From Paenibacillus tyrphae (GTDB lineage Bacteria; Bacillota; Bacilli; Paenibacillales; NBRC-103111), in NCBI RefSeq assembly GCF_000722545.1, contig NZ_JNVM01000002.1, positions 179,475-243,474 of the forward strand: a stretch of 64,000 nucleotides of DNA, read 5' to 3'. The notes under the pieces are model-generated. The model was given only the letters and a program-made list of their open reading frames with translations. It was not told where the DNA came from and made no database searches. Shown in pieces: positions 26,579 through 35,494 of the stretch. Made by a program: the position numbers and the translations under genes. How positions within the stretch are numbered: the first letter of the stretch is position 1; every line of letters starts with the position of its first letter.

Positions 26579-27445
26579 TCAAGCCCCCTCCCTGCCGGTA
26601 AGCTTGGATTGAAGCAGAGCCAATCCGCCCAGCACGAAAAACATCAGCACGCCCAAAGCGGACGCTGCGCCGTAATCCTGGCTCGTAAACGCATACTTGA
26701 CGATAAGCAGAACATAAGTGAGCGTCGCTTTGTTGGGACCGCCGTCGAGCATGGCATACTGGGATTGATAGCCCTGCGAGGTCGAGATGATTTGCAGAAT
26801 CAATAAAAGCAGAATCAGGCTTTTGATCGAAGGAAGCGTAATGTAGCGTATCCGCTGCCAGACGCCGGCGCCGTCGATTTCCGCCGCCTCGTACCAATCC
26901 CGAGGGATGCTGAGCAAGCCGGCCAAATAAATCAGCAGCGCGCCGCCGAATTGCTGCCAGGTTTCCATAAAGACCAGCGAGGCCATGGACCAGCTCGGGT
27001 CGGTCATAAACGAAACGGGCTCGAAGCCCAGCTTGCTCAGCACCGCATTGATCGGGCCGACCGGGTCGAAAATCCATCGCCACAGCCCATACAAGACGAC
27101 CACGGGAAGCACGTTCGGCAAGTAAGCGGCGATGCGGGCGAACCCTTGGAACCTCCTCAGCTCGGAGATGGCAATCGCAAAGACGATCGGTACCCAGAAG
27201 CCGATGACAAGGCCGAGAAACATATAATACAACGTATTTGTCGCCGCTTGCCCGATGTCGGGATCGCGAAGCACTTTGACATAATTGTCGAAGCCGACAA
27301 AGGCGGTGCCTTTCATAAAATCAACGTGGTACAGGCTGTAAACGAAGCCCTTGACAATCGGCGTCCATAAAAACAACCCGAAAATAACGGCAGCCGGCAA
27401 AATAAACAGATAACCCCATAGATGTCTTTTCACGACTTGATACAC
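26579..27445 (-). CDS. Sugar ABC transporter permease, MalF/LplB type
   Basis: A 288-aa protein with six membrane helices. It begins HLWGYLFILPAAVIFGLFLWTPIVKGFVYS and carries the EAA loop DWYEAAEIDGAGVWQRIRYITLPSI near residue 185. Both are typical of MalF/UgpA-type permeases. It is the first gene of the transporter operon, 96 bp after the response regulator. The start is a GTG with GAGGG about 9 nt upstream. Confidence 0.92.
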   Translation of the reverse strand: MYQVVKRHLWGYLFILPAAVIFGLFLWTPIVKGFVYSLYHVDFMKGTAFVGFDNYVKVLRDPDIGQAATNTLYYMFLGLVIGFWVPIVFAIAISELRRFQGFARIAAYLPNVLPVVVLYGLWRWIFDPVGPINAVLSKLGFEPVSFMTDPSWSMASLVFMETWQQFGGALLIYLAGLLSIPRDWYEAAEIDGAGVWQRIRYITLPSIKSLILLLLILQIISTSQGYQSQYAMLDGGPNKATLTYVLLIVKYAFTSQDYGAASALGVLMFFVLGGLALLQSKLTGREGA

Positions 27446-27541
27446 AGCGGATTTCCCTCATTTCTCACAGGTCTTGACTCCAATTGTAAAAATGTGAAGG
27501 GAAATTGAACATGTGCAATCCTATCGGGATCATTGGCGATT

Positions 27542-28867
27542 TTACTTTTTCATTTCGCTCGGACTGACGCCGTAATATTTTTTAAATATTTTGCTGAAAT
27601 GCTCCGGCGATTCATACCCTACTTTATCGGCGATTTCGTAGCGTCGCATATCCGTGCTTGTAATGAGCCTCCGGCTTTCTTCCATTCGCAATTTCACGAC
27701 ATAATCCCAAAGGTTGTAGCCGGTTTTTTTCTTGAACAAATAGCTCAAGTAATTCGGACTCACATGACTTTGCTGAGCGACCTCCTGAAGCGTGAGCCCT
27801 TTTTGACCAAAGTGCCGATGGATATATTGCTTGGCCGTATCCACAATTTGATTGTGATGTACGACCAGCTCCTCCTCGCTCGCCTCATGGGAAGCCGGAT
27901 TCCAGCTAAAATCGCCGTAGTAAAACACGTAATGATCCTGATGCTCCCGGTGAAAGCGGATGGCTTTCCGCGCCTGCTCGTTCAAAGCGCCTAGAAACTC
28001 GATTCCTTTCATAATCTGACTTATGCCTACCACGCATGGCAGCGACAAATACTTTCGCACATTCGCATGCAGCGATCTGCCAATCATGTCGAGTTGGTTG
28101 ATTTTGTTGATGCTCTTATCTCCATAGGCTTCGTCGTCCCATTGCAGAATGATCGAAATCTCATGATCGGGCGAATAAAAGGCCACGGAATTCCACTGCC
28201 CGTCAAGCAGCTCGCACGCCACGTTCAATATGGCATACTGCATTAAGTCGAGATCCTTTTCGAGGAACCGGGTCCCTGCCGGGGAGGGTTGGACATCCAG
28301 CTTGATTTTAAGCATGGCAAAATAAGGCCCTTTCAAGGAGGCTGCCTGCACAAGCTGCTCAGTTGAATCGCCGGCTGGATCGGGTTCGGCCAACAGCCGG
28401 TTCAGCGCCTCCGTTTTCGCCTGGTCGGGCTCCTCCATCCGAAACCGGTCGCTCAGCTCGGCGATAAATTCATCGCGGGCGGCAGCCGCCGCTTTGTCCA
28501 TTTTAAGCAATACATTGCGCACGGTATCCAGAAAATGGCTGCTGTTCAGCGGCTTGATCAAGTAATCCTTCGCTCCCAATCTCATCGCCAATTGCGCATA
28601 CCGAAACGTCTCGTAAGCGGACACGACGATCGATTGCACCGACGGCTTGGCCATTTTCGCTTGATGCATCAATTCGATCCCGCTCATTTCCCCCATCTGG
28701 ATGTCTGTGATCAGCAGGTCAACTTCTTCCATGCGGATATAATCCATCGCTTCATAGCCGCTGTGCGCAATAAAGAGCTGATTGATATTCAATCCCGAAG
28801 AGGCCAAAAGCTGGCTTAAGCCTTGACAAATCAGCGGTTCGTCATCCACAAGCAAAATATTGTACAT
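27542..28867 (-). CDS. AraC-type response regulator (YesN-like)
   Basis: 441 aa from the ATG at 28867 (GAGGTGG 6 nt upstream); a longer frame to 29080 overlaps the kinase gene and is rejected. The receiver domain (1-120) has LLVDDEP, the phospho-acceptor Asp in LLITDIQMG, VVSAYETF and KPL. A middle region of about 200 residues is variable. The C-terminal AraC domain has two helix-turn-helix motifs, including LTLQEVAQQSHVSPNYLSYLFKK and IADKVGYESPEHFSKIFKKYYGVSPSEM. Such regulators activate neighbouring sugar ABC operons in Paenibacillus and Bacillus. It follows its kinase by 19 bp and precedes the transporter genes. Confidence 0.93.
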   Translation of the reverse strand: MYNILLVDDEPLICQGLSQLLASSGLNINQLFIAHSGYEAMDYIRMEEVDLLITDIQMGEMSGIELMHQAKMAKPSVQSIVVSAYETFRYAQLAMRLGAKDYLIKPLNSSHFLDTVRNVLLKMDKAAAAARDEFIAELSDRFRMEEPDQAKTEALNRLLAEPDPAGDSTEQLVQAASLKGPYFAMLKIKLDVQPSPAGTRFLEKDLDLMQYAILNVACELLDGQWNSVAFYSPDHEISIILQWDDEAYGDKSINKINQLDMIGRSLHANVRKYLSLPCVVGISQIMKGIEFLGALNEQARKAIRFHREHQDHYVFYYGDFSWNPASHEASEEELVVHHNQIVDTAKQYIHRHFGQKGLTLQEVAQQSHVSPNYLSYLFKKKTGYNLWDYVVKLRMEESRRLITSTDMRRYEIADKVGYESPEHFSKIFKKYYGVSPSEMKK

Positions 28868-28886
28868 TCCAGGCCACCTCGCCAAT

Positions 28887-30782
28887 TTATTGTTCGGCCG
28901 AAACGGCTTCGCGCTTGGGCAAAGTGATCGTGGCGACCGTTCCGTGCGGTTGATTTCTCGTATAGTCGAGCCCGTAAGCAGCGCCGAAATGCAGCCGGAC
29001 CCGCTGATGAATGTTGCGTATGCCGTACCCCATGGACGGGCCCGGATGCTCTTCGTGCAGCGATCGGTGGATCGCGGCAAGATCTGCCTCCCGGAAGCCG
29101 TTATCTTCCACGCGGACCGTCACCTTGTCGTCCTGCAATTCGGCGGTTATGACGATTTCCCCGTCTTCCCCCATATTTTTCACGCCGTGGATAATAGCGT
29201 TTTCAATTAACGGCTGGAGCGTGATCTTCGGGATCAGCAGAGAACGCACGTCCTCCATGATCTTCCATTCCACGCGAAACTTATGCTCGTATCTCCGCTG
29301 CTGAAGGCTGATATAGGCGGCGGCATGCTCCATCTCTTCGCCGATCGTAATCAGCTCTCTGCCCCTGCTTAACCCGATTCTCATCAGCTTGGATAATTCT
29401 TTGATCATCTCGGCGGATTCGCCCTTGCCTTCCAGCGTGCTTTTCCAATAAATGCTTTCCAGCGTGTTATACAGCAAGTGAGGGTTAATTTGCTGGTACA
29501 AAATTTGCAGCTGCGCTTCCTTCTGCTTGATTTCGTGCTGATACTTGTCGTTCACGAGATGATTCAGCCGGTCGGCCATGTCGTAGACGGAGGAAATCAG
29601 CACGCCGAGCTCGTCGTTTCTCCTGCGCCCAGCCGTTTTCCGCACCGGCTTGCCTGGAACGTAGCTCCTTATAACATGAACCAGCTTCTGCATCGGATTC
29701 ATTAGCGATCGCCAGAAATACATCACGACGACAAACGCCAGCATCGAATAGACGACGGAAATGAGCTGAATGACCCGTTTCAGCTCGTTTTGCTGCTGAA
29801 GCAAGGAGTGGATGGGGATGCGGTAAACCAGCTTTTGCTGGAGCAAATAGCTGTAGTTGACGACGTAAATATAATCCGAGTGCACGGTGTCCAGAATGCC
29901 TTCCATGGCAGTCATGTCCTTGGCAGCGGGCGGAAACGGTAGCGTGCTTCCCGCGCCTTTCGTCGTTGAGGCAAGAATTCGGTCGGACCAGTCGGTTAAA
30001 TAAATTTCTCCGTCCGGCAAATGGACGCTGCGAAAATCGTTTTCGATCATTCGTTCAAGCTTGGTCACCACCAAAACGCCGATCACGCCGTTTCCATGCG
30101 AGATATTGTTCACGGCACGGACGTAACTCAGCGTTCCTTGGTCGGACGACGAATCGAAATGATCGATAATTTTGAGCTCGCCCTTGCCTTGCTTTTGAAG
30201 CGCTTCCCGAAACCATTCCGGCTGATTCCGATCCGAAACGAAAAAAACGCCTGCTTGCGCGGCCTGTCTGACTTTCGGAGCAAACGAATAATCGTCGTTG
30301 GGATCAATGACGTATAAGGAAAAAGCTACGGCTCCGCCGCCGTCTCCCCCGATCGAGTAGCTTTTGAGCAGCTTGTCCAGTGCTTCGTATTTGCCGACCC
30401 GCGTCACAACCGAGTCCGTACCGTCCGGAAGCATCTGCTGCGTGAGCGGATTTTGGATAATCGTCATGGTGATTCGATTAATCGAATCCATGTCCCGGTT
30501 GAGCAGACTTAGATTCTGCTTGTTTAATTCCAGATAGGCGTTCGTCACGTTCCGCTTCAAAATTTGCTCAGCCTTCATATTTCCGTACCATTGCAGCATA
30601 AAAACAGGACTGACCATGAGCAAAAACAGCAAAATCAGCTGGTAATTCACGCTCATTTTGGTCAAAGGATTTGCCGGAATGCTCCGCACGAGCCGGATCA
30701 CCTCGCTCCATACATGACATAAACAAAAGCAGCGACAGCCCGGAACATAAAAACAAAGTTCCAGACTCCCGCCGTCATTCAC
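28887..30782 (-). CDS. Sensor histidine kinase, YesM type
   Basis: Up to 631 aa. One membrane helix lies near residue 48 (LILLFLLMVSPVFML), then an extracellular sensor of about 230 residues, then a second helix (VVYSMLAFVVVMYFW). A HAMP linker, the phosphorylated-His box YQQINPHLLYNTLESIYW and an ATPase domain (PLIENAIIHGVK, VRVEDNGFR, GYGIRNIHQRV) follow. It signals to the adjacent AraC-type regulator. The start is uncertain. The frame opens at GTG 30782, but the first 40 residues are cysteine-rich and unlike the family; a start near residue 34-43, closer to MSVNYQ, is possible. Confidence 0.9.
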   Translation of the reverse strand: MNDGGSLELCFYVPGCRCFCLCHVWSEVIRLVRSIPANPLTKMSVNYQLILLFLLMVSPVFMLQWYGNMKAEQILKRNVTNAYLELNKQNLSLLNRDMDSINRITMTIIQNPLTQQMLPDGTDSVVTRVGKYEALDKLLKSYSIGGDGGGAVAFSLYVIDPNDDYSFAPKVRQAAQAGVFFVSDRNQPEWFREALQKQGKGELKIIDHFDSSSDQGTLSYVRAVNNISHGNGVIGVLVVTKLERMIENDFRSVHLPDGEIYLTDWSDRILASTTKGAGSTLPFPPAAKDMTAMEGILDTVHSDYIYVVNYSYLLQQKLVYRIPIHSLLQQQNELKRVIQLISVVYSMLAFVVVMYFWRSLMNPMQKLVHVIRSYVPGKPVRKTAGRRRNDELGVLISSVYDMADRLNHLVNDKYQHEIKQKEAQLQILYQQINPHLLYNTLESIYWKSTLEGKGESAEMIKELSKLMRIGLSRGRELITIGEEMEHAAAYISLQQRRYEHKFRVEWKIMEDVRSLLIPKITLQPLIENAIIHGVKNMGEDGEIVITAELQDDKVTVRVEDNGFREADLAAIHRSLHEEHPGPSMGYGIRNIHQRVRLHFGAAYGLDYTRNQPHGTVATITLPKREAVSAEQ

Positions 30783-30854
30783 GTTCTCCCTTCATGCACG
30801 CTCATGTCGAATAAGGATAATTTTAACATATTGTTCCCCTAATGCAACTGCATC

Positions 30855-30884
30855 AAAAAAGACGCTCCCGATGGAAGCGTCTTT
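30855..30884 (-). terminator. Hairpin with T-run between divergent genes
   Basis: Stem GACGCT / AGCGTC with an 8-nt spacer and six T on the minus strand. It lies upstream of the kinase gene and also upstream of the plus-strand MFS gene, so no visible gene ends at it on the minus strand. It may be a relic or an attenuator ahead of the kinase. No other feature was seen in 30783-31072. Confidence 0.5.
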
Positions 30885-31072
30885 CACATTTCAGAACAAA
30901 TGTTCGATTTTTGAAGCAGTTAAAATAAAGCTTGGCGTATTCGATTTTCATTATTATTAGTATAAACCATTCACAATTATAAGTCTATACTTTTTCTGGA
31001 TATCGTTCTATAGTTTGTATACCCGGCCGGGAAACCTAACAAGTTTCGTTGTGGAAAGGATAAGGTTTTGAA

Positions 31073-32326
31073 GTGCAAATCCGTTTATGGAACCCCAATT
31101 TGAAAGTCCGGTTAATCGGCGAAGGGCTGTTTAACCTGCTGTTTTGGATGTACTATCCGTTTATCACCGTCTATTTTGGCGCGGCGTTAGGCAGCCATAT
31201 CGCCGGCATTTTGATGTCCATCCCTCCTATATTCAGCATCATCGGAAGTCTGCTCGGAGGAACTTTAGCCGACCGGTTAGGACGGCGTCCCGTGATGCTG
31301 CTGGGCGCTTCGCTTCAGACGGTAATGTTTGCCTTTTTTGCTATGTCATCGTCCCATTGGATGGATTATATCGCGTTTATCGGCATTGGGCTGGGCGGAG
31401 CCATCTACAGGCCTGCAAGCTCCGCTATGGTGGCCGATCTGGTGCCTGCGCAAAACCGGCGCCACATCTTCGCAACGTTCGTGACAGCCAATAACATTGG
31501 CGCAGTGCTCGGACCCGCGCTTGGTGCCATCTTCTTCTTCCATTACCGGCAAGAGCTGTTATGGACCTGCGCCTTGGTCCTTCTGCTGTATTTCATCGCA
31601 ATGTATATCATCGTTCATGAAACGCTGCCGCAGTCGGCGAAAAGCAGTTCGGAAAGCTCCATTCCGATTACCCGCGTATTCACGGAGCAGTTGAAGGGAT
31701 ATGGCATTATTTTTCGGGATAAAGTGTTCCTGGTTTATATTTTAGCAGGCATCTTTGCCCTGGTCCCCATTATGCAATTGGATTTGTACTTGGCGGTATA
31801 CGTGATCAACGAGGTACCTGCTCAGGCTCTTTTCGCTTGGAACGACGGCTCCCTTGTGCTGTCCAGTACGGAGATTTTTGGATGGGTGCTGGGGTTAAAC
31901 GGTCTGATGTTTGTCCTGTTTGTGCTTCCTGTGACAAAATGGTTCCGCCACTGGAAAGAGCGCAATGTGTTCATTCTATCGTCGCTGTTGTCCGGAGTAG
32001 GCACCTTCTCTCTCGGACTGGGCACCAATATATGGTTTTTGTTTTTCATTACGATCATCTTCACCTTTGGTGAAATTGTACGCTCTCCGGTCACCCAGAG
32101 CTTTATTAGCCGCTATGCCCCGGAGCATGCCAGAGGACAGTACATGGGAGCCGATAACTTGCAGTTCACGATCGCGAGATTTTTGGCGCCGATGACGGTT
32201 TTCCTGTCCAGTTGGGTGCCGCCTATGGGAATATTCAGTATTATTTTGGTGGTTGCGTGCATCAGTATCGCGCTGTACATTCAGTTATTTCGAATGCATG
32301 TAGAGCAGCCGGAAGCGGCGGATTGA
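31073..32326 (+). CDS. MFS transporter, multidrug-efflux type
   Basis: A 417-aa protein with 12 predicted membrane helices. The conserved loop 2-3 motif is present (GGTLADRLGRRPVML), together with motif C-like AVLGPALGAIFFF in helix 5, typical of drug/H+ antiporters. The N-terminus, RLWNPNLKVRLIGEGLFNLLFWMYYPF, matches a common Bacillota efflux group. The start is a GTG at 31073 with AAGGATAAGG upstream. It is transcribed alone; the substrate is not predictable. Confidence 0.88.
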   Translation: MQIRLWNPNLKVRLIGEGLFNLLFWMYYPFITVYFGAALGSHIAGILMSIPPIFSIIGSLLGGTLADRLGRRPVMLLGASLQTVMFAFFAMSSSHWMDYIAFIGIGLGGAIYRPASSAMVADLVPAQNRRHIFATFVTANNIGAVLGPALGAIFFFHYRQELLWTCALVLLLYFIAMYIIVHETLPQSAKSSSESSIPITRVFTEQLKGYGIIFRDKVFLVYILAGIFALVPIMQLDLYLAVYVINEVPAQALFAWNDGSLVLSSTEIFGWVLGLNGLMFVLFVLPVTKWFRHWKERNVFILSSLLSGVGTFSLGLGTNIWFLFFITIIFTFGEIVRSPVTQSFISRYAPEHARGQYMGADNLQFTIARFLAPMTVFLSSWVPPMGIFSIILVVACISIALYIQLFRMHVEQPEAAD

Positions 32327-32346
32327 TACAGCGGGCCATGCAATCC

Positions 32347-32385
32347 CAAAAAAACAGACCTTCGCCCTCAGGCAAAGGTCTGTTT
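32347..32385 (-). terminator. Terminator between convergent genes
   Basis: Stem ACAGACCTT(T)GCC-type, loop CTCA, with seven T on the minus strand and three on the plus strand. It serves chiefly the YdcZ operon and perhaps the MFS gene. Its sequence is nearly the same as the terminator at 20751-20792. Confidence 0.85.
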
Positions 32386-32412
32386 CCGGCAAGGCACCGC
32401 GAGAGCTTCTTG

Positions 32413-32895
32413 TCAAGAATGGCCCGCAGGCATCTTGGACGGTTCCTGCGGCGCCCCGCGTTTACCGCCCAATTTAAACACAACGATGCCGCCGACAATA
32501 ACCAGCACTCCGATCAGCTTGCTGAACGTAAAAGGGACCTTGTCCAGACCGAGCCATCCCATCGAGTCCCACAATAAAGCAAACCCGAGCTGCGCCGCCA
32601 TAACGATCGAGACGGCAAACGTAGGACCAAGCAGCCTTATCCCTTGCACCAGACAGGTGACCACCCCTACGCCGATCAAGCCGCTAAACCAGTACCAGGT
32701 CTGCATCGGATGCGGGGCAAATAAATGCGTTCCCTCCACGATCAGACCGAGTGTCAGCGAAGCCAGAAAGCCCAGTCCCAACACCAGTGTCGTCGTAGCC
32801 CAAGAGCTCGCGCGCTCGTTCACCTTGCTGTTAAAAATATTTTGCAGCCCGACCAGCGAGCCTGCGATAAGCGACAAGGACAGCCCTACCATCAT
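32413..32895 (-). CDS. DMT-family transporter of the YdcZ (DUF606) type, first copy
   Basis: A 160-aa protein with five predicted membrane helices and the internal pattern of YdcZ proteins: GSLVGLQNIFNSKVNERASSWATTTLVLGLGF near the start and AAQLGFALLWDSMGWLG in the second half. These half-size transporters usually occur in pairs and probably assemble as heteromers. The partner lies at 33651. It overlaps the Crp/Fnr gene by 4 bp (ATGA-type coupling). Confidence 0.87.
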   Translation of the reverse strand: MMVGLSLSLIAGSLVGLQNIFNSKVNERASSWATTTLVLGLGFLASLTLGLIVEGTHLFAPHPMQTWYWFSGLIGVGVVTCLVQGIRLLGPTFAVSIVMAAQLGFALLWDSMGWLGLDKVPFTFSKLIGVLVIVGGIVVFKLGGKRGAPQEPSKMPAGHS

Positions 32896-33620
32896 AATCG
32901 CGTTCCCCCTTTTCCCCGATTGTGCTCGTAAATATTATGACCGGCCAGCGCGCTTAATCCATTCCTGTCTTTCACCACGATAACCCCTTTGTCACGCTCA
33001 ACGAGATCTTTGATGCAGAACTGCCGGATGACCCGGTTCAAATGTCTGTAGCTTGTTCCGATGAAATTCGCCGCGTCCGACAGACTGACCGTGCTTTGCT
33101 GCCCTTCCAATCGAGAGTCGGATTCGTCGGAGGTGACGGACAATAGATAGCTGGCCAAACGCACTTCCACCGGATGCATCAGATTGAAGCTGAGCGAATT
33201 GGACTTGATGTAAAACTTCTGCGTAATGATTTCCAGCAAAAACTGCAGCAGCGGCGCATGATCTTTTCCGTATTTGTGCAGCCAGCGGTAATGGATGCCG
33301 ATCGTCCAGACGGACGATACGGCTTCGACCGTATTGAGAATGGGCGTCCCGCGTACGTATTCGACGTCCCCGATCACCTCAAGCGGCGTCTTGAAAGAAA
33401 GAACGAGCGTTTTGCCTTCCGACGAGGTGGTATAGATCTTGATCTTCCCGTTCACAAGCACATACAGATACTCCGGCGCTTGGCCCTGGGTGCAGATGAG
33501 ATCCCCCTGCTCGAAGCTGTACAGCGACAAATGCGGCAGCAACGGCTCGTGAAATACGGATTCGAGCTGAAATGCCCGTAAATAACGATTCAATTGCTCA
33601 CGATCTTGAATTTCCTTCAT
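32892..33620 (-). CDS. Crp/Fnr-family regulator, YeiL-like
   Basis: A 242-aa protein with a cyclic-nucleotide-binding fold (about 25-140, with FEQGDLICTQGQAPEYLYVLVNGKIKIY) and a C-terminal winged helix (SLSDAANFIGTSYRHLNRVIRQF). No cysteine cluster for Fe-S binding is seen, so FNR-type oxygen sensing is unlikely. Its place between two YdcZ genes, with overlap to one, suggests it controls this small operon. Confidence 0.87.
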   Translation of the reverse strand: MKEIQDREQLNRYLRAFQLESVFHEPLLPHLSLYSFEQGDLICTQGQAPEYLYVLVNGKIKIYTTSSEGKTLVLSFKTPLEVIGDVEYVRGTPILNTVEAVSSVWTIGIHYRWLHKYGKDHAPLLQFLLEIITQKFYIKSNSLSFNLMHPVEVRLASYLLSVTSDESDSRLEGQQSTVSLSDAANFIGTSYRHLNRVIRQFCIKDLVERDKGVIVVKDRNGLSALAGHNIYEHNRGKGGTRL

Positions 33621-33650
33621 GCTCCGGCCTCCAGCCTCAACTTGCAGCGA

Positions 33651-34076
33651 TCAAAATTTTAGGATGACCACACCGGCGATCATCATCGCGATCCCGATGA
33701 ACTGCGGCAGCCCCATCTTCTGCTTCGCCACGCCGAACCATCCGTTGCAGTCAATGATGAAAGTCAGACCAAGCTGCGCAATCAGCAAAACGGCGATCGT
33801 CAAGGTAACGCCGATCTGATGTATCGCCGTGACGTTGCTGAAAATAACGACCGCCCCGAAAGCGCCGCCAGTCAAGTATAGCGGCTTTACTTGCTTGAAT
33901 CCCTGCAAACTCCCGTCGCGCATAAAGATCAGGATCAGCAGCGCCGCAATGAATCCGGTGAACTGGGTAAGCGTCGCCGCTTGCCATGTGCCGATGTCTT
34001 GACTAATCCGGGAGTTGGCTACTCCTTGCAGGGTAATAAAGCCCCCGCCCAAAAACGCGAATAAACTCCCTCGCAT
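33651..34076 (-). CDS. DMT-family transporter of the YdcZ (DUF606) type, second copy
   Basis: 141 aa from the ATG at 34076 (GAGGG upstream); a longer frame to 34331 passes through a palindromic repeat and is rejected. Five membrane helices are predicted, with FAFLGGGFITLQGVANSRISQDIGTWQAATLTQFTGF and AQLGLTFIIDCNGWFG as in YdcZ proteins. It is the first gene of a ydcZ-crp-ydcZ operon and is likely to pair with the product of the 32413 gene. Confidence 0.86.
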   Translation of the reverse strand: MRGSLFAFLGGGFITLQGVANSRISQDIGTWQAATLTQFTGFIAALLILIFMRDGSLQGFKQVKPLYLTGGAFGAVVIFSNVTAIHQIGVTLTIAVLLIAQLGLTFIIDCNGWFGVAKQKMGLPQFIGIAMMIAGVVILKF

Positions 34077-34212
34077 GTCTTCCCTCTCCCCAACTATACA
34101 TTTTTCCATTATTAAATGATAGATCGAAGGATTGGGAAAGGACATATGTCCTGAATTGGCAAGTTGGACAAACGCAAAAGAGACCTTCGAGGACTTGAAG
34201 GTCTTTTGCGTT

Positions 34213-34407
34213 TGTTGAGAAACCCGCTTCGCGTAGAAAATTCTCTGCATACGCCGGTGGGGTATATCCCTCCAGCCGCTCTTGAAACCCGTGAACTTGA
34301 TTACAATTAGCGGTATTTTCACGGATTTCAAAGGCGGACGTAAACTCTTACGGGATATACCCCACCTCTATTTGTCTGAGTTTTTCTACTCCTAGGGTTT
34401 CTCAACA
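34213..34407. repeat. Nested inverted-repeat element, about 195 bp
   Basis: The ends form a perfect 13-bp inverted repeat (TGTTGAGAAACCC at 34213-34225; GGGTTTCTCAACA at 34395-34407). Inside is a perfect 15-bp repeat (GGTGGGGTATATCCC at 34256-34270; GGGATATACCCCACC at 34352-34366), and further in a TTGAAACCCGTGAA / TTCACGGATTTCAA pair. The whole can fold into one long imperfect stem. Outside it, two short hairpins of similar sequence flank the element: GACCTTC...GAAGGTC at 34182-34203 and GATCTTC...GAAGGTC at 34412-34433. No protein is encoded. It resembles a MITE-like or structured-RNA element. Confidence 0.85.
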
Positions 34408-34467
34408 CTCTGATCTTCAAGGGCTTGAAGGTCTTAGCGTTATATTAAAAAAATATTGATTCCGGCG

Positions 34468-35049
34468 TCACATCTTGCCCTCTTCATCGCCCCAATTGAT
34501 AATTCTAAGCAGAACCTGATCCTGGTCATGAAACCCGTAACCTACGAAAAACGGAGAGGCCATTTTTAGAACGGAAAAATGGTTCTCACGGATCAGCCGG
34601 TCAATCACTTTCCAGAAAACAATGGACAGATTGCCTTCCAAGTAATCTTGGTCTTCCGAATATCCTTTCGGATACGCGTCGCTGTCTGCAAATTCCTGCC
34701 AGCCCGCAAAGTCGACTTGCGTGTAGCCCTGGTATTTAAAATCGCCCGTATTATTGGTAAATGGCAGCAAATTGGCGCTGGTCATGTATGAATTGGCCAT
34801 TTGCCAATTCATGCCTTTCTCGATGGATTGAGCAGTAAAGTTAAGCGCCCTCTCGGCAGAACGTTTCGCCTCCATTACAGAATTCTCTGTTGTATCAAAG
34901 CATAGGAGCACGTAACCATAGTACGGCTCGGAATCAAAGGCGAAGTAACAGATTTCTTCGTTTGCATGCTCGGCCGAAAACTGCTTTATGGCGGAAACAC
35001 TCTCCAGGTATAGCCTTTCCTCTGCTTCTTTCCAGTTCGGTTCGTTCAT
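34468..35049 (-). CDS. DUF4303-like protein
   Basis: 193 aa from the ATG at 35049 (GGAG 11 nt upstream). The pattern EICYFAFDSEPYYGYVLLCFDTTENS near the start and a C-terminal SPFFVGYGFHDQDQ resemble DUF4303 proteins, some of which sit in polymorphic-toxin immunity loci. No toxin gene is adjacent here. It has no membrane segment. The family assignment is by eye and moderately sure. Confidence 0.6.
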   Translation of the reverse strand: MNEPNWKEAEERLYLESVSAIKQFSAEHANEEICYFAFDSEPYYGYVLLCFDTTENSVMEAKRSAERALNFTAQSIEKGMNWQMANSYMTSANLLPFTNNTGDFKYQGYTQVDFAGWQEFADSDAYPKGYSEDQDYLEGNLSIVFWKVIDRLIRENHFSVLKMASPFFVGYGFHDQDQVLLRIINWGDEEGKM

Positions 35050-35082
35050 TCGGTATCCGACTCCTTTATGTTGTACTGGCAC

Positions 35083-35396
35083 AGTTTGTCGCGTCCTGCT
35101 GCGCTTGTCGCCTTAATTATAGAACGAACGTTCCTGATTTTTCAAATTTTAACAACGCGGTTAACTTAACGTTAAACCATTACCGGATTTCCGGCAAGGT
35201 AACTTCGGCCCGATACAGCACGTCATCCCACTGCACCTGGTTGATGATTTCCTGCAATTAAGATTCGCGGTTGACGGCGAAATTCCTGTACCTATTTGGA
35301 ATAGAAAAATCCCAGCCTCCCAAGAAAAGCTCGTTCATATTGCGAAGGTAGGATCTCTGTATCCTTGCAGACAGGGATATGTAAGACATACAATTT
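35083..35396. other. Intergenic region without a visible gene
   Basis: Between the divergent DUF4303 gene and the MerR promoter I find no coding signal and no convincing RNA motif. A short AT-rich stretch at 35120-35180 may carry the leftward promoter. Confidence 0.4.
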
Positions 35397-35454
35397 GTTT
35401 AAACTTGAATCTTTTAATTCAAGGTTTACTTAAACGAGACGCTTTTGGTATAGT
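35397..35454 (+). promoter_or_regulatory. Promoter and 39-bp dyad upstream of the MerR-type gene
   Basis: GTTTAAACTTGAA at 35397-35409 and TTCAAGGTTTACTTAAAC at 35418-35435 form an interrupted dyad. A -35 (TTTACT, 35425-35430) overlaps its right arm and lies 18 bp before TATAGT at 35449-35454. A long spacer and dyad are typical of MerR-regulated promoters, so autoregulation is likely. Confidence 0.65.
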
Positions 35455-35494
35455 AGAAATCTACTTTCGCTTCGTTCTTGAAGGAGGACCGGAG

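Noticed and set aside
26576..27083. N-terminal extension of the second permease frame
   Set aside because: The frame stays open through the preceding permease gene, but the translated part there is antifamily sequence; the permease starts at the ATG at 26576.
34076..34331. N-terminal extension of the second YdcZ-like protein
   Set aside because: It would run through the palindromic element and has no homology; the ATG at 34076 has a ribosome site.
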